Origin: Umboniibacter marinipuniceus
GTDB taxonomy: Bacteria; Pseudomonadota; Gammaproteobacteria; Pseudomonadales; DSM-25080
Assembly (NCBI RefSeq): GCF_003688415.1
Contig: NZ_REFJ01000001.1
Location: 540,645-604,644 of the forward strand
Length of the DNA: 64,000 nt
Direction: 5' to 3'
Positions 18,144-27,509 of this stretch are shown one piece after another. A program made the translations under genes and the position numbers. Under the pieces are notes generated by a model. It was not told where the DNA came from. It was given only the letters and a program-made list of their open reading frames with translations, and did no database searches. Position 1 is the first letter of the stretch, and each line of letters starts with the position of its first letter.

Positions 18144-18515
18144 TCAGAACGGAATGTCTTCGTCATATTGGCCGAAATCAGCAGGCCCTGGCTCGGCTTG
18201 AGGTGCAGCTTGTGATTGCCCTTCGATTCGCCATGCTTGTAGGCTGTTAAAACAACGTTCTGGTTTGCCTGGCTGAGACCATAGGCGTCCTGACAAATTA
18301 AAGTGAACGGTGATGTCGCTACCAACTTGGTATTGGTCCATTAGCGCACATTTATCCTTGATCAGCTCCATTGCGAGGTAGTTTGGGTAGGCAGGATTCT
18401 CTCCTTCACCGGTTACGCGGATAACGAATTCGCGCTTTGTAAAACCATTATTACCGTACTCGGTAGTGTCACCAATGCTATGGATCTGACCTTGAACTTC
18501 AAAACTTTTTGACAT
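18144..18515 (-). CDS. DUF3127 protein with an SSB-like acidic tail
   Basis: 123 residues. Residues 1-95 match DUF3127 (FEVQGQIHSIGDTTEYGNNGFTKREFVI...), an OB-fold-like domain common in Bacteroidetes and sporadic in Proteobacteria. A Gln/Ala/Pro-rich linker follows and the protein ends in DFGQYDEDIPF, very like the C-terminal tip of bacterial SSB (DDDIPF) that recruits replication and repair partners. This supports a single-stranded nucleic-acid-binding role. The OB-fold reading is from family knowledge; the tail is seen directly. Monocistronic. Confidence 0.85.
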   Translation of the reverse strand: MSKSFEVQGQIHSIGDTTEYGNNGFTKREFVIRVTGEGENPAYPNYLAMELIKDKCALMDQYQVGSDITVHFNLSGRLWSQPGKPERCFNSLQAWRIEGQSQAAPQAEPGPADFGQYDEDIPF

Positions 18516-18727
18516 GAATCTATCTCGCTAATTTGAGTCTAACTAATGCTGATACTGTAACGCGTTTAGGGATGCTTTAGTAGCCACTTTTCGGTGGTTA
18601 TTACTCCTCAACTCTTCGCTTCGCTGTAAAACAACGGTCCATCTTTTCTAGTAACAGGGACTTCGGAAGTGATCCACTCCCCGCGAAAGAACGTTACTAA
18701 AGACACAGTCTTACCTAGGAAATCACC

Positions 18728-18943
18728 ATGAATATACTCAGCCCCAAAGCACTGATGAAGTCGAAATGGACGCACCTCGAACCGGTTAACAAAGAGAGGC
18801 ACTTTATGGTAACCCGAGTGTGCTATGACGAAGACCAGAGAGTTGAATTGTGTGAGCTGGAGGCAGTGATGACAGGGCGGGTACAGGCGATTGATTGGCG
18901 CAGCCTAAAGGACAATACTAAATGGCAGCAAGGTTGGTTATAG
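18728..18943 (+). CDS. TIGR02450 family Trp-rich small protein
   Basis: 71 residues with several conserved tryptophans: KSKWTHLEPVNKERHF, IDWRSLKDNTKWQQGW. This matches the TIGR02450 family, small proteins of unknown function in marine bacteria and cyanobacteria. AGGAAATCACC lies directly upstream of the ATG. The family often sits alone in the genome, as here. No mechanism is known. Confidence 0.8.
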   Translation: MNILSPKALMKSKWTHLEPVNKERHFMVTRVCYDEDQRVELCELEAVMTGRVQAIDWRSLKDNTKWQQGWL

Positions 18944-19130
18944 CGCTGGGAGGCACGATGACTCCATTCATATTCGCCATTAATTAGCACGAGTCCCTAG
19001 GGCGAATTTGGTCTATTCTTAATCACTTTGGCACCTGTGGTTTATACTAGTGCTCAACCCCAGATCCATGACAAGCAAAGGTTTCCTATGTTACTTTTGA
19101 TGGGTAACTAACCCCACAAAAAGGTCACCT

Positions 19131-21662
19131 ATGAACATAATAAATGCGAAGCTTCAGCGTCTAATGGCGTTGTCAGCTGCGGCACTCGTTCTCTCTGCTT
19201 GCTCCGATGGCCCCGCGCCAGCCCCAGATTTGGATGAAGAATCTATTGCGGCATTAACTGAAGACGCGGAAGTTTTTGAAGGCTTTTTCACGGCTTACCG
19301 CGATCCGGAGTCCGGCTCAGTTCACCTATTAATTAATGAAGATCAGCTGTCGGAAGAGTTTATCTATACCGCGCAAACCGCGAATGGCGTTGTTGAAGCT
19401 GGTCAGTTTACTGGCGCTTACGTAGGGAACAGTGTTCTCACCGCAGAACGTTACTACAACCGTATCGAGTTCGTGGCCCAGAACACCTCCTTTTACTTTG
19501 ATCCAGATAACGCACTGTCTCGTGCTGCCGATGCGAACATCTCAAATGCTATCTTGGCGGTAGCTGAGATTGTTGCCGAAGACGAAGAAACGGGCGATAT
19601 TCTGGTCAATATTGATGGTTTGTTGTTAAGCGAAAGTCTTCAGCAAGTCAGTGACTCAGACAACCCGGTAACCGGTGGTTTAGACGGTGATAAGTCTAAG
19701 GTGCTAGCTATCCGCAGCTATCCTGATAACACTGATTTTGAAGTTGAGTATGTGTATTCTGGCGGCGAGCCTAGCTGGAGCGAAGATATTACTGATTCGC
19801 GCGCTATTTCTATCCGCATGTTACACAGCTTCGTAGCAATGCCAGATAATGATTTTACGCCTCGATTCGCAGATTCACGTGTTGGTACCTTTGATACGCA
19901 GGTAACGGATCTGACTTCAACGTCATCTACTCCTTACCGTGATCTTGTCCATCGCTGGAACTTGGTCAAACAGGATCCAAGCGCTGAGCTTTCCGATCCT
20001 GTTGAGCCTATTGTTTGGTGGATTGAAAACACCACTCCTGTTGAGTGGCGTGAACTTATCATGTCGGCTGGCTTAGAGTGGAACAAAGCGTTTGAAAAGG
20101 CAGGCTTCTCTAACGCTGTAGAAATCAAAATTCAGCCAGATGACGCAGATTGGGATGCGGGCGATATCCGCTACAACGTATTGCGCTGGACTTCATCGCC
20201 TACTCCTCCATTCGGCGGCTACGGCCCGAGCTTTGTGAACCCACGTACGGGTCAGATTATCGGTGCCGATATTATGCTAGAGGCTTCATTCCTCAACCGT
20301 CGTCGTATTATCTCACGTTGGTTAGCCGAGGGAATGAACTCGCCAGAAGATCTTAGCAAGCAGTTAGACCATCTTGCTGGTCACACTTGCTCGCTTGGCA
20401 ATCACATGCAGTCGGCGAATCTTAGCGCGTTTGCGTTCGCTGATTTCGCTGCGGCCGAGGGTATGACCGCTGCAGAAATGACTGAGCAAATTGTTCACGA
20501 TTCTATGCACTACTTGATTCTTCATGAAATGGGCCACACCTTGGGTATGAACCACAACATGAAGGCAACTCAGTATCTATCTCCTGAGGAGTCTTTTGAC
20601 CTTGAGGTGGTTAACGAAAAGGGTCTGGCCGCGTCGGTCATGGACTATCCATCCGTTAACTTTGCTCCACGCGGCTCAGAGCAGACTCGTTTCTACGCGG
20701 TTACACCGGGTCCTTACGACGCCTGGTTCATCAAGTTCTCCTACTCACCAGAGCTAAATGACCCAGCGGCGATGGCAGCGCACCTCGCTAAGTCCACTGC
20801 TGATGATTTAATCTTCGGTAATGATGCCGATGATATGCGCGCTCCGGGTTGGGGTATTGATCCGCGCGTTAACATTTATGACATGTCAAATGACGCGGTA
20901 AAATACTCCGAACTGCGCATGGGGCTGGTTCGTGATGTGCTAGACAACATGTCGCCTGCTGATGTTGAGAATGGTCAGAGCTATGACGATCTTGTTGTAG
21001 CCATCGAGGCCATGATGGGCGAATGGCGTTCGGCTGGTAACGTGACTTCACGTTATGTGGGTGGTGTTTACGTGGACCGAGCGTTGCGCGGTCAAGAAGG
21101 CGCCACACAACCTTATGAGCCGGTCGCTGAGGCGCGTCAGCGTGAAGCGATGGCTTTACTCGCTAAGTATCACTTCGCACCGGACGCGATGGAAATGAAC
21201 CCTGAAGTGATTGCTCACGCTCAGCGTATGCGTCGTGGCTTCAATAACTTTGGTGCCCCGGAAGATCCTAAACTGCATGGGGCAATCCTAGCAGGTCAAA
21301 GTGGTTTGCTGGATCATTTGCTACACCCTGCTGTGCTTCAGCGTCTGGTTGATACCACGCTTTATGGTAACACCTTCACCGTTGATGAAATGATGGATGA
21401 ATTGAACAGTGCCATCTTCTCAGAGGACAAGTCAGGGAATATCAACACGACGCGTCAAAACCTTCAGGTTGAGTACGTAAATCGTTTGGTTGAAATTGCT
21501 AAAAATGAAGAGGGTGCTTTCCCTACTCAGGCGGTATCAATGGCCGTTCTTCAGTTACATGAACTAAAAGAACATTTTGCTAAGAATCGCAGTGTTAATC
21601 GTTCTACCAAAGCGCACTCAATTAATTTGGTTAGTTTGATTGAGCGAGGTCTTCACGCTTAA
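19131..21662 (+). CDS. Zinc-dependent metalloprotease lipoprotein (DUF5117/DUF4953)
   Basis: Exported lipoprotein of 843 residues; lipobox LSAC. A DUF5117-like N-terminal part (about 45-270) is followed by a catalytic DUF4953 part with HEMGHTLGMNH at 465-475, a metzincin-type HExxHxxGxxH zinc site, and a downstream Met in VMDYPS consistent with a Met-turn. The C-terminal third (about 600-843) is helical. Family members resemble large TldD-independent matrixin-like peptidases of unknown substrate. Start ATG follows AAAGGTCACC. A strong terminator follows. Confidence 0.88.
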   Translation: MNIINAKLQRLMALSAAALVLSACSDGPAPAPDLDEESIAALTEDAEVFEGFFTAYRDPESGSVHLLINEDQLSEEFIYTAQTANGVVEAGQFTGAYVGNSVLTAERYYNRIEFVAQNTSFYFDPDNALSRAADANISNAILAVAEIVAEDEETGDILVNIDGLLLSESLQQVSDSDNPVTGGLDGDKSKVLAIRSYPDNTDFEVEYVYSGGEPSWSEDITDSRAISIRMLHSFVAMPDNDFTPRFADSRVGTFDTQVTDLTSTSSTPYRDLVHRWNLVKQDPSAELSDPVEPIVWWIENTTPVEWRELIMSAGLEWNKAFEKAGFSNAVEIKIQPDDADWDAGDIRYNVLRWTSSPTPPFGGYGPSFVNPRTGQIIGADIMLEASFLNRRRIISRWLAEGMNSPEDLSKQLDHLAGHTCSLGNHMQSANLSAFAFADFAAAEGMTAAEMTEQIVHDSMHYLILHEMGHTLGMNHNMKATQYLSPEESFDLEVVNEKGLAASVMDYPSVNFAPRGSEQTRFYAVTPGPYDAWFIKFSYSPELNDPAAMAAHLAKSTADDLIFGNDADDMRAPGWGIDPRVNIYDMSNDAVKYSELRMGLVRDVLDNMSPADVENGQSYDDLVVAIEAMMGEWRSAGNVTSRYVGGVYVDRALRGQEGATQPYEPVAEARQREAMALLAKYHFAPDAMEMNPEVIAHAQRMRRGFNNFGAPEDPKLHGAILAGQSGLLDHLLHPAVLQRLVDTTLYGNTFTVDEMMDELNSAIFSEDKSGNINTTRQNLQVEYVNRLVEIAKNEEGAFPTQAVSMAVLQLHELKEHFAKNRSVNRSTKAHSINLVSLIERGLHA

Positions 21663-21682
21663 AGCGCGAGACGTTTGAATCA

Positions 21683-21707
21683 AAACGGCGCCCATGAGGC
21701 GCCGTTT
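21683..21707 (+). terminator. Intrinsic terminator after the metalloprotease gene
   Basis: Ten-bp stem AAACGGCGCC / GGCGCCGTTT, loop CATGA, then a run of T to 21711. Confidence 0.9.
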
Positions 21708-21731
21708 TTTTATATGATGATTACGATGAAT

Positions 21732-22010
21732 TCACATGACTTCGGCCACTCGATCAAGCAGTGTATAAAATTCATCAAGCTCTTCTGCTTTGGCAAACTC
21801 CAGTTGATATTTATTGTGGAAGAAGACAGTGAGTTTGGCGTGATGGCTGTTTAAGTACATGGTGTAGCCGTCGAAGTCAGTGCTTGCCGACAGCCCCATA
21901 AAATGACGAACATCACCCTCTTTGTCGCCATGATCCATAACATGATTGAACACTCGCAGTGCTTTCATGACGTCCAGCTTAGGGTCATGATTTAGTTGTG
22001 AAAGAGACAT
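21732..22010 (-). CDS. Small protein, probable DUF3081 family
   Basis: 92 residues, soluble, no signal peptide. The pattern LRVFNHVMDHGDKEG...GLSASTDFDGYTMYL...KLTVFFHNKYQLEF resembles DUF3081 proteins of gammaproteobacteria. Function is unknown. It is encoded opposite to the metalloprotease and shares the intergenic stretch with its terminator. The assignment is from memory of the family pattern. Confidence 0.65.
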   Translation of the reverse strand: MSLSQLNHDPKLDVMKALRVFNHVMDHGDKEGDVRHFMGLSASTDFDGYTMYLNSHHAKLTVFFHNKYQLEFAKAEELDEFYTLLDRVAEVM

Positions 22011-22124
22011 ATCGAGTTCCCTCGTTGGTGAGTAGTGTGTTGGACATCAGTCTTAGCCATCTTCAAAGCGGATAGAGCTAATCTCTTGCCAGCTTGGCCT
22101 TATTTAAGTGTAGAATCATCTACC

Positions 22125-22355
22125 ATGAATGTAACACTTTACTCTACTAAGAGTTGCCCGCACTGCACGGCTGTAAAAAAGTGGTTTCGCGGTCATGGCA
22201 TCCGCTACACCGAACTGCGTGTTGATCAGAATAGCCGCGCGGCAAAGACTTTAGCCCGTAAGGGGCTTCGTGGTGTCCCGCAAGTTGAGGTAGGTGGTAC
22301 TTTTGTACTTCCATTGACCTATCCAAAACTCACTAAGGCCTGTGGAATAAAGTAG
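22125..22355 (+). CDS. Glutaredoxin-like protein
   Basis: 76 residues with the active-site motif CPHC near the N terminus (TKSCPHCTAVKKWF), a cis-Pro in GVPQVEV and a short C-terminal helix; this is a minimal glutaredoxin/NrdH-type thioredoxin fold. I start it at the ATG at 22125 because the extra codons from 22035 are not conserved-looking. No strong ribosome site is visible. Likely a cytoplasmic thiol reductant; partner unknown. Confidence 0.82.
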   Translation: MNVTLYSTKSCPHCTAVKKWFRGHGIRYTELRVDQNSRAAKTLARKGLRGVPQVEVGGTFVLPLTYPKLTKACGIK

Positions 22356-22588
22356 TACGACCGTTGGGATATCGTAGCACGACCGCTGGGATACCGTCGC
22401 AGGGCGTTGCGGGCGAGTTGCCAATCGCAGAACTCGGTCCTCCTCAATCAACAAAAGCACGAATACTCTCAGCTAAACTTCTAGGGCTACTACGCTTAGA
22501 TCCGGCAGGCTGGATCAATATTCTCACTCATCTTCTCCGTCAGTCACACCACAATTCTTCGCGCGGTTCCCCGTCTTGGTTAACCAAT
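22356..22588. other. Non-coding stretch with a degenerate 22-bp direct repeat
   Basis: Two imperfect 22-bp copies (AGTACGACCGTTGGGATATC... and AGCACGACCGCTGGGATACC...) lie just after the glutaredoxin stop, at about 22352-22395. An open frame at 22364-22780 looks random in composition (many Ser/Pro/Arg, no family), so I do not call a gene. Confidence 0.5.
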
Positions 22589-22590
22589 TC

Positions 22591-22611
22591 ACAGCCCGCA
22601 GCCCACAGCCC
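22591..22611. repeat. Three heptamer repeats
   Basis: Units ACAGCCC, GCAGCCC and ACAGCCC in tandem. Short, but the unit length equals that of the larger heptamer arrays at 48502 and 56466. Confidence 0.5.
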
Positions 22612-22636
22612 ACCGTACACTGCACGTTCCGCGAAT

Positions 22637-22737
22637 TATCGGTGTCCTAATTATCACAATCTGATTTTCGGGCGAGTAGGAAGTGTCCGACCCCAGTGTC
22701 CGCGGACACATTTGCCTGTCCGCGGACACTGCTGGGT
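22637..22737. mobile_element. Probable remnant of a REP/RAYT-type element with large hairpin
   Basis: AAGTGTCCGACCCC (22681) leads into a perfect 15-bp inverted repeat, CAGTGTCCGCGGACA (22694-22708) and TGTCCGCGGACACTG (22717-22731), loop 8 nt; ACCC/GGGT outside extend the stem. GGTGTCCTAATTATC lies at 22641. From memory, similar GTGTCC-containing motifs flank IS200-like REP-associated tyrosine transposases in gammaproteobacteria. No transposase frame remains here. The hairpin is certain; the assignment is inference. Confidence 0.45.
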
Positions 22738-22827
22738 GGTTGCCTATCTGCTGAAGGCCAATGATTCTGGGTGTTTCTAAAGTTGGCACAGGTATTGCTT
22801 TGTTGAAAACATCGTAGGAGATTTTTC

Positions 22828-23996
22828 ATGATAAAGAATACTGCAGAACAAGATCTAATCATTGAAGCGAAGAAGTGGCATCAGCGCGCTGGTGTGCGCT
22901 GGGGCGTCATTGGACTGCTTGCTGTAATCGTTCTCAACGGCTTTGTTTGGAGTAATGACGCGGCTGAGCAATCGGTTGATCGCGACCAGCTTCTTATCGC
23001 TACGGTTAGCCAGGGGCTGTTTGAGCGTGATATCGCCGCCACCGGCCGAATGATTGCGTCTGATGCGCCCACACTCTTCGCTACCGAAGAGGGGCAAATT
23101 GAATTGCTGGTTGATGCGGCAAGAAGCTATTTTGCGCAGGGCAAGCGAATTGAGGGGGCGCTGGTTGAGGACGTCCTTAACAGTGCTCCAACTGCCTTTG
23201 CCGACGCAGACAAGACGATGACAAAGGGGCTATTTTCGGTCACAGCGGAAGAGGATGGCGAACGGATCAGTCAGAGCTGGCACATTGATAAGGCGGTGGT
23301 TCGTATTCATACTGAAGAGACCACGATGCTAAGCTTCAAGCATATGTCCGAGGAACTCAATAGGCAGGAAGTCTCCGTTTGGAAAAAGGTCATTCGAGTA
23401 ATTAGTCATGAAATTAACAATTCTCTGGGGCCTATCATGTCAATGGTACATTCGGGGAAGATGATTACCCAAACCAGCAACGATAGCCGACTCACTAGAG
23501 TGTTTACGACGCTTGGAGATCGCGCCGATCATTTGAATCAATTCGTTCTGGGCTATGCCAAATTCGCACGTTTGCCTTCGCCCAGAAAACCAATCATCAG
23601 TGGCAGCCCTTTTTGCAGCGATTACAGGCTTTGCAGCACTTCGATTTGGAGTGTGAGGACGCGAGCTTAGAGAGCGCATTTGATGCCTCTCAGCTTGAAC
23701 AGGCGATTATCAACTTGGTCACTAACGCCCGTGAGGCCTCGTCTGCTGAGGATCCCGTTACAGTTAGTGTGTTGCGCAAACGAGGAGGGGTAGAAATCAA
23801 TGTGCTTGATAGCGGCAAGGGCATGTCGGATGATGTGCTAGCGCAAGCTTTCATTCCCTTCTATTCCACTAAACAGCGTGGCTCAGGAATTGGCTTAACG
23901 TTAGTTCGAGAGATTGTCGAAGCCCATCACGGTGTGCTCAATCTTTGCAACCGGGAAGAGGGCGGTTTACGGGTCTCAATCTGGCTACCTAAGTAG
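22828..23996 (+). pseudogene. Sensor histidine kinase interrupted by a frameshift
   Basis: The first frame (22828-23670) encodes a membrane anchor (about 22-40), a short linker region and a HisKA-type helix with the NtrY-like box VISHEINNSLGPIMSMV, ending in unrelated residues after FARLPSPRK. The second frame (open through 23996) resumes the protein with QWQPFLQRLQ, an N-box LVTNAREA, DSGKGM and GSGIGLTLVREIVEAHHG. The switch lies near 23584-23595 in the sequence AGAAAACCAATC, where one missing A would explain it. The periplasmic sensor and second transmembrane helix also seem absent. This could be a decayed gene or a sequencing error in an A-run. No response regulator gene is adjacent. Confidence 0.75.
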
Positions 23997-24477
23997 CTTG
24001 CGAAGAAAGTGTTGTCTTCGGATCAATAATGGCTAATTTGCTGTTGAGTAATATCGCGTTAGGGATTAAATGATGTACCCCTTCAACATTCAGCGTGATG
24101 TAACGTAAGTTGATATTGATCACCTCACCCCTTACGCCTGATAGCTCAATCACATTACCGAGTTCGATGGTTTTATAAACTACCAGCATCATCCCCGATA
24201 CTAAATTTGAAATAGCGTCCTTCAACGCTAAGCCCACCGCAAAGCCCGTTAAACCCAAGCCAGCGACTAACGCTGAAATATCGAATCCGAGCTCAGAGAG
24301 CGCCAGTACCAAACCGATGAATATCAAAATAGTCTGTTGCGAGTTAGCAAGTAACCTGAAAACTTCGCTGGTGGACGCATCGCTGTGCCGCCCTAAACGA
24401 TTAAATATCGCTCTGAAGATCAGACTCAAAACAATAAATGCAGCAAAGATAACGGCTGCGGAAATCCAAGCATTCAT
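23989..24477 (-). CDS. Small MscS-family mechanosensitive channel
   Basis: 162 residues. Two N-terminal helices precede the pore-helix and hinge motif GLGLTGFAVGLALKDAISNLVSGMMLV and the start of the beta domain (GNVIELSGVRGEVININLRYITL). The usual MscS C-terminal alpha/beta domain is missing, so it is shorter than E. coli MscS (286). The start ATG at 24477 overlaps the protease stop (ATGA), so it is translationally coupled to the upstream gene. Its 3' end overlaps the kinase remnant by 8 bp. Role: pressure release or small-ion channel, by family. Confidence 0.85.
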   Translation of the reverse strand: MNAWISAAVIFAAFIVLSLIFRAIFNRLGRHSDASTSEVFRLLANSQQTILIFIGLVLALSELGFDISALVAGLGLTGFAVGLALKDAISNLVSGMMLVVYKTIELGNVIELSGVRGEVININLRYITLNVEGVHHLIPNAILLNSKLAIIDPKTTLSSQAT

Positions 24478-25115
24478 ACAATCACCAGTAGCGGGAGTAA
24501 AAATTGCCCCAGCTGCCAAACGTAGCTAAACACCGGTACGCCGAGGACACTCAAAATAATAAGACCTAAGAATAACATTGATCCATAACGTGCATTGAAC
24601 AGCACATAGGGCTTACGTAATCCCGAAGGCAGTAGATACGGAGCAATATAATGTCCGTCCAAAGGGCCGAGGGGAATAAGGTTAAAGATCATCAAAATGA
24701 GGTTAATGGTAGCAAGGTAAATGAAGAAATACTGCGGCCCCTCCCCCTGAGCCCAGGCCCATTCCCCCTGAATGGCTAGCATAAAGACATTTACAGTGAT
24801 GAAGGCGATGAGTAAGTTCATCAACGGTCCGGCCGCTGCAATCCAGAGTTGCGCCCATCCAGAGGTATAGTTGCGGGGGTTGGTGGGAACTGGTTTCGCA
24901 TAGCCAAAGCCCAAAATAACAACCATCAGCAGCCCAAGTGGATCAATGTGAGCAACGGGGTTGAGGGTCAATCTCCCCTGCTTTTGTGCCGTATCGTCAC
25001 CGTAAAATTTAGCCATGGCGGCATGCCCAAACTCATGGAAAGTGAGTGAGACCACTAGCGCCACAACAATCAACAGAAAAATACTGTAGTGCCCCTCAAG
25101 AATAAGCTGATACAT
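24474..25115 (-). CDS. Site-2 protease family (M50) membrane metalloprotease
   Basis: 213 residues, about five or six transmembrane helices. The zinc site is HEFGH (His27-Glu28-His31) in helix 1, and the third ligand is in NLIPLGPLDGH. The motif LNPVAHIDPLG is typical of the minimal YwhC-type S2P family. Members cut substrates inside the membrane; the target is not evident. First gene of a two-gene unit with the MscS-like channel. Confidence 0.9.
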   Translation of the reverse strand: MYQLILEGHYSIFLLIVVALVVSLTFHEFGHAAMAKFYGDDTAQKQGRLTLNPVAHIDPLGLLMVVILGFGYAKPVPTNPRNYTSGWAQLWIAAAGPLMNLLIAFITVNVFMLAIQGEWAWAQGEGPQYFFIYLATINLILMIFNLIPLGPLDGHYIAPYLLPSGLRKPYVLFNARYGSMLFLGLIILSVLGVPVFSYVWQLGQFLLPLLVIV

Positions 25116-25177
25116 ACTGCGGTGGGTTCCTATGGCTAACAGTTGCGATGGTGCAAGCTCAGCTTGCGAATTGGTGA

Positions 25178-25741
25178 CTAAATTCTGGCGAAACTTGTTT
25201 TGTTAGCCGCCAAGACAATTACCAGTAGTATGGTGTCCAGAAGCAGGCTGAGAACTGATATCGGAATCTGCATCAGCAGAAGCGGTGCTTCCGTTTGGGC
25301 GAAGATGGCTATTCGAAAAATTTCCCACAGCATTGATAATGTCAAAGCCGTATAAAATATTGGTAACGAAATTTCGTTGGCCATTAGCAGGATGATACCG
25401 GCAATACAGTAGAGCAATGCAATGGCCAGGCTCATGATACCAATACTAAAAGCCCAGTCTTCGAACCATTCGGGGACATCAAAAAGGTGCACAACAAAAA
25501 CCATAATCTCATCAACATCTACGGTTGTTTGCTCGCCATCAACGGTAATATCAATTTCAGCACTTCCATCTGCTGCACTCTCTTGAGCCATCTCTTCGAC
25601 GTGCATCACCACTTCCTGCTGCATATCGAGGAAGCGGGGGACGGCGATTTCCTGGGCCGCACCTAATAGCGAAAATAAGCCAAAAATAAGGGTCAAAATT
25701 CCCACGAGCGTGACCCAAGTTGGGCGGTGTTGATGTGTCAT
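25178..25741 (-). CDS. Four-helix membrane protein, function unknown
   Basis: 187 residues: TM1 (about 9-27), an acidic extracytoplasmic loop (about 35-80) rich in Glu/Asp, then three further helices (about 93-122, 125-150 and 155-180). I do not recognise the family. It lies between the M50 protease gene and a large DUF4153-like membrane protein gene, all on the minus strand with gaps of 60-75 bp, so co-expression is possible. Confidence 0.6.
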   Translation of the reverse strand: MTHQHRPTWVTLVGILTLIFGLFSLLGAAQEIAVPRFLDMQQEVVMHVEEMAQESAADGSAEIDITVDGEQTTVDVDEIMVFVVHLFDVPEWFEDWAFSIGIMSLAIALLYCIAGIILLMANEISLPIFYTALTLSMLWEIFRIAIFAQTEAPLLLMQIPISVLSLLLDTILLVIVLAANKTSFARI

Positions 25742-25814
25742 TTAGCTATCCCTGTTCAAATGATAGTTTCAAGCTTACCACCACAAGAGCGTGCAATCTA
25801 TCTTGGTTAACACG

Positions 25815-27509
25815 CTACTCCGCCAAGTCATCGGTGTTGGAGCATGAGCTGTTTACGTTATGTTGGCGTTGAAGAATTAACTCTCCAACTCTGATGATCT
25901 CACGCTGCTCAACGTCGGACTCAATCTCACTGACCTCTAGGAGTTTGATGAGACGCTCTTCAGTCATGGCGCAGGTCTTCTCTAAAGGCTCAACAATATA
26001 GTCTCCTTTATCGGTGGGTATCATTAACACGATCTCAGTCCAGTTATAACCGGATTCATTGGCAGCGAGAAAGCGTTCCGGATTGTCAGGTGTCGATGCC
26101 ACCTTCGCTACAAATAATCGCATTGCCGAGGGTTGAAAGTGAGCATTCAACGCAGTGACGAGGTTGGTAGGTAGTTCCGGGAGCCCTCCCAACAGAACGA
26201 TGCGCTCAGAGACTAGCAGATTATTTTCGCCATTTAACTGTAGCAACTCATCTCGAGTCAGCTGAGGGTTGTTCGACAGCACCGTATCAATTGTTTGGTC
26301 GCCAACTCGGCCAAGATGGCGGTGGATGTATTTCCAGTCAGTGTTTTTAAGTTGGTCACTCGGGGCCGCGCGACTGAGCTGGCTTTCAAGCGCAAGGGCT
26401 CGAGGGTTAATGAGCGGAGAGTTTACCGTAACGAGTACGCTGCAGAGTATCCAGGCCATAGGCACATTGACCCTACCAAGATGTTGTGTCCAGGTTACGC
26501 GATAGCGACTAATTAACAGGCCATAGCCAAGGCTGAATAAGAGTAAAAATAGTGTAGTAATTACCCCCCAAAAGCGGGCGATCGTCCAGCCGTGCTGGTC
26601 AATTCTTAACCACATTCCATAGGCGCCAAGTAGGCTAAGAATTGGCAGCGAAAGTAACATGATAGCGAGCAGTTTTCGGAGCCAGCTTGGGTAAATTGGA
26701 GCGCTATCTCCTTGGAACACCGCGTTGCAAAAAAACAGGAGTAGTGCGTTCATCCACAGCACGAGAGAAGTGCCAAAGCCGTTCCCCCAAAGGGATGACA
26801 TCCCGGTGAAGGGGAGTGATAAGAGGAACATAGCCGACACGGCAGCGAGTAGCGGTAACAAGTATTGCAATAGCACACGAAAGAAGCGGGTAAGTGTATC
26901 AATTAGGGTGTCGATTTGTCTGAAGATTAGGATGCCCGAGGCCAGAGAAACTGTGGTTACTGGTAACGCGAACCAGTCTTTGTAAAAGAGTTTTTCGAAG
27001 AAGTCGATGCCAATTATATTGAAGATGCCCGCCCACAAAGCGAGCACCAGCCATAAAACGCCTGTGAACAATAGGCTTCCAGCTCCTAGGAAGGCGTGGC
27101 GCCATGAAAATTTCAAGAGCATAGAATAATCATTCGTGCCGTTCAGCCACCGTGTGCGACAGAACACTGAAACCTTAAAGCTAAGGAGGAAGATACAGAT
27201 GATGTAGATGATGAGGATAGAATCTACCGGGAACGCCTTGTAAGGACCCATTTCATAGCCTGTGTAGGCGCCAAGCAAACCAAAAACCAGGCCGGAGAAT
27301 CCAATGGGCTTAATACTTCTACGCCAATTGTGGCTATCTAGCAGTAAATAGCTTAGCAACGGGATGGTGAGCACCATTGTCCAAAGCGCTACATGGAGGC
27401 TAGGAATCGTCACCAGCCAACTCTCAGCCTCTATGGATCGCTTCAACGCGAGTACAGCTAAGCCTTGGATTATTGCGATAACTGAGAGAATTTTTGCCGT
27501 TGATGCCAT
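25815..27509 (-). CDS. Large membrane protein, DUF4153-like
   Basis: 564 residues; about ten transmembrane helices fill residues 1-375, then a soluble C-terminal domain (about 380-564) follows with an HLGRVGDQTID stretch and two cysteines near the end. The pattern of the membrane part (LLQYLLPLLAAVSAMFLLSLPFTG) resembles DUF4153 proteins, which are uncharacterised. I chose 27509 because AGGA precedes it at a good distance; 27563 has no ribosome site. Tentative family call. Confidence 0.65.
   Translation of the reverse strand: MASTAKILSVIAIIQGLAVLALKRSIEAESWLVTIPSLHVALWTMVLTIPLLSYLLLDSHNWRRSIKPIGFSGLVFGLLGAYTGYEMGPYKAFPVDSILIIYIICIFLLSFKVSVFCRTRWLNGTNDYSMLLKFSWRHAFLGAGSLLFTGVLWLVLALWAGIFNIIGIDFFEKLFYKDWFALPVTTVSLASGILIFRQIDTLIDTLTRFFRVLLQYLLPLLAAVSAMFLLSLPFTGMSSLWGNGFGTSLVLWMNALLLFFCNAVFQGDSAPIYPSWLRKLLAIMLLSLPILSLLGAYGMWLRIDQHGWTIARFWGVITTLFLLLFSLGYGLLISRYRVTWTQHLGRVNVPMAWILCSVLVTVNSPLINPRALALESQLSRAAPSDQLKNTDWKYIHRHLGRVGDQTIDTVLSNNPQLTRDELLQLNGENNLLVSERIVLLGGLPELPTNLVTALNAHFQPSAMRLFVAKVASTPDNPERFLAANESGYNWTEIVLMIPTDKGDYIVEPLEKTCAMTEERLIKLLEVSEIESDVEQREIIRVGELILQRQHNVNSSCSNTDDLAE

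Noticed and set aside
22364-22780. 138-codon open frame as a gene
   Set aside because: Composition is random-looking, it spans the hairpin and heptamer repeats, and it has no ribosome site or family.
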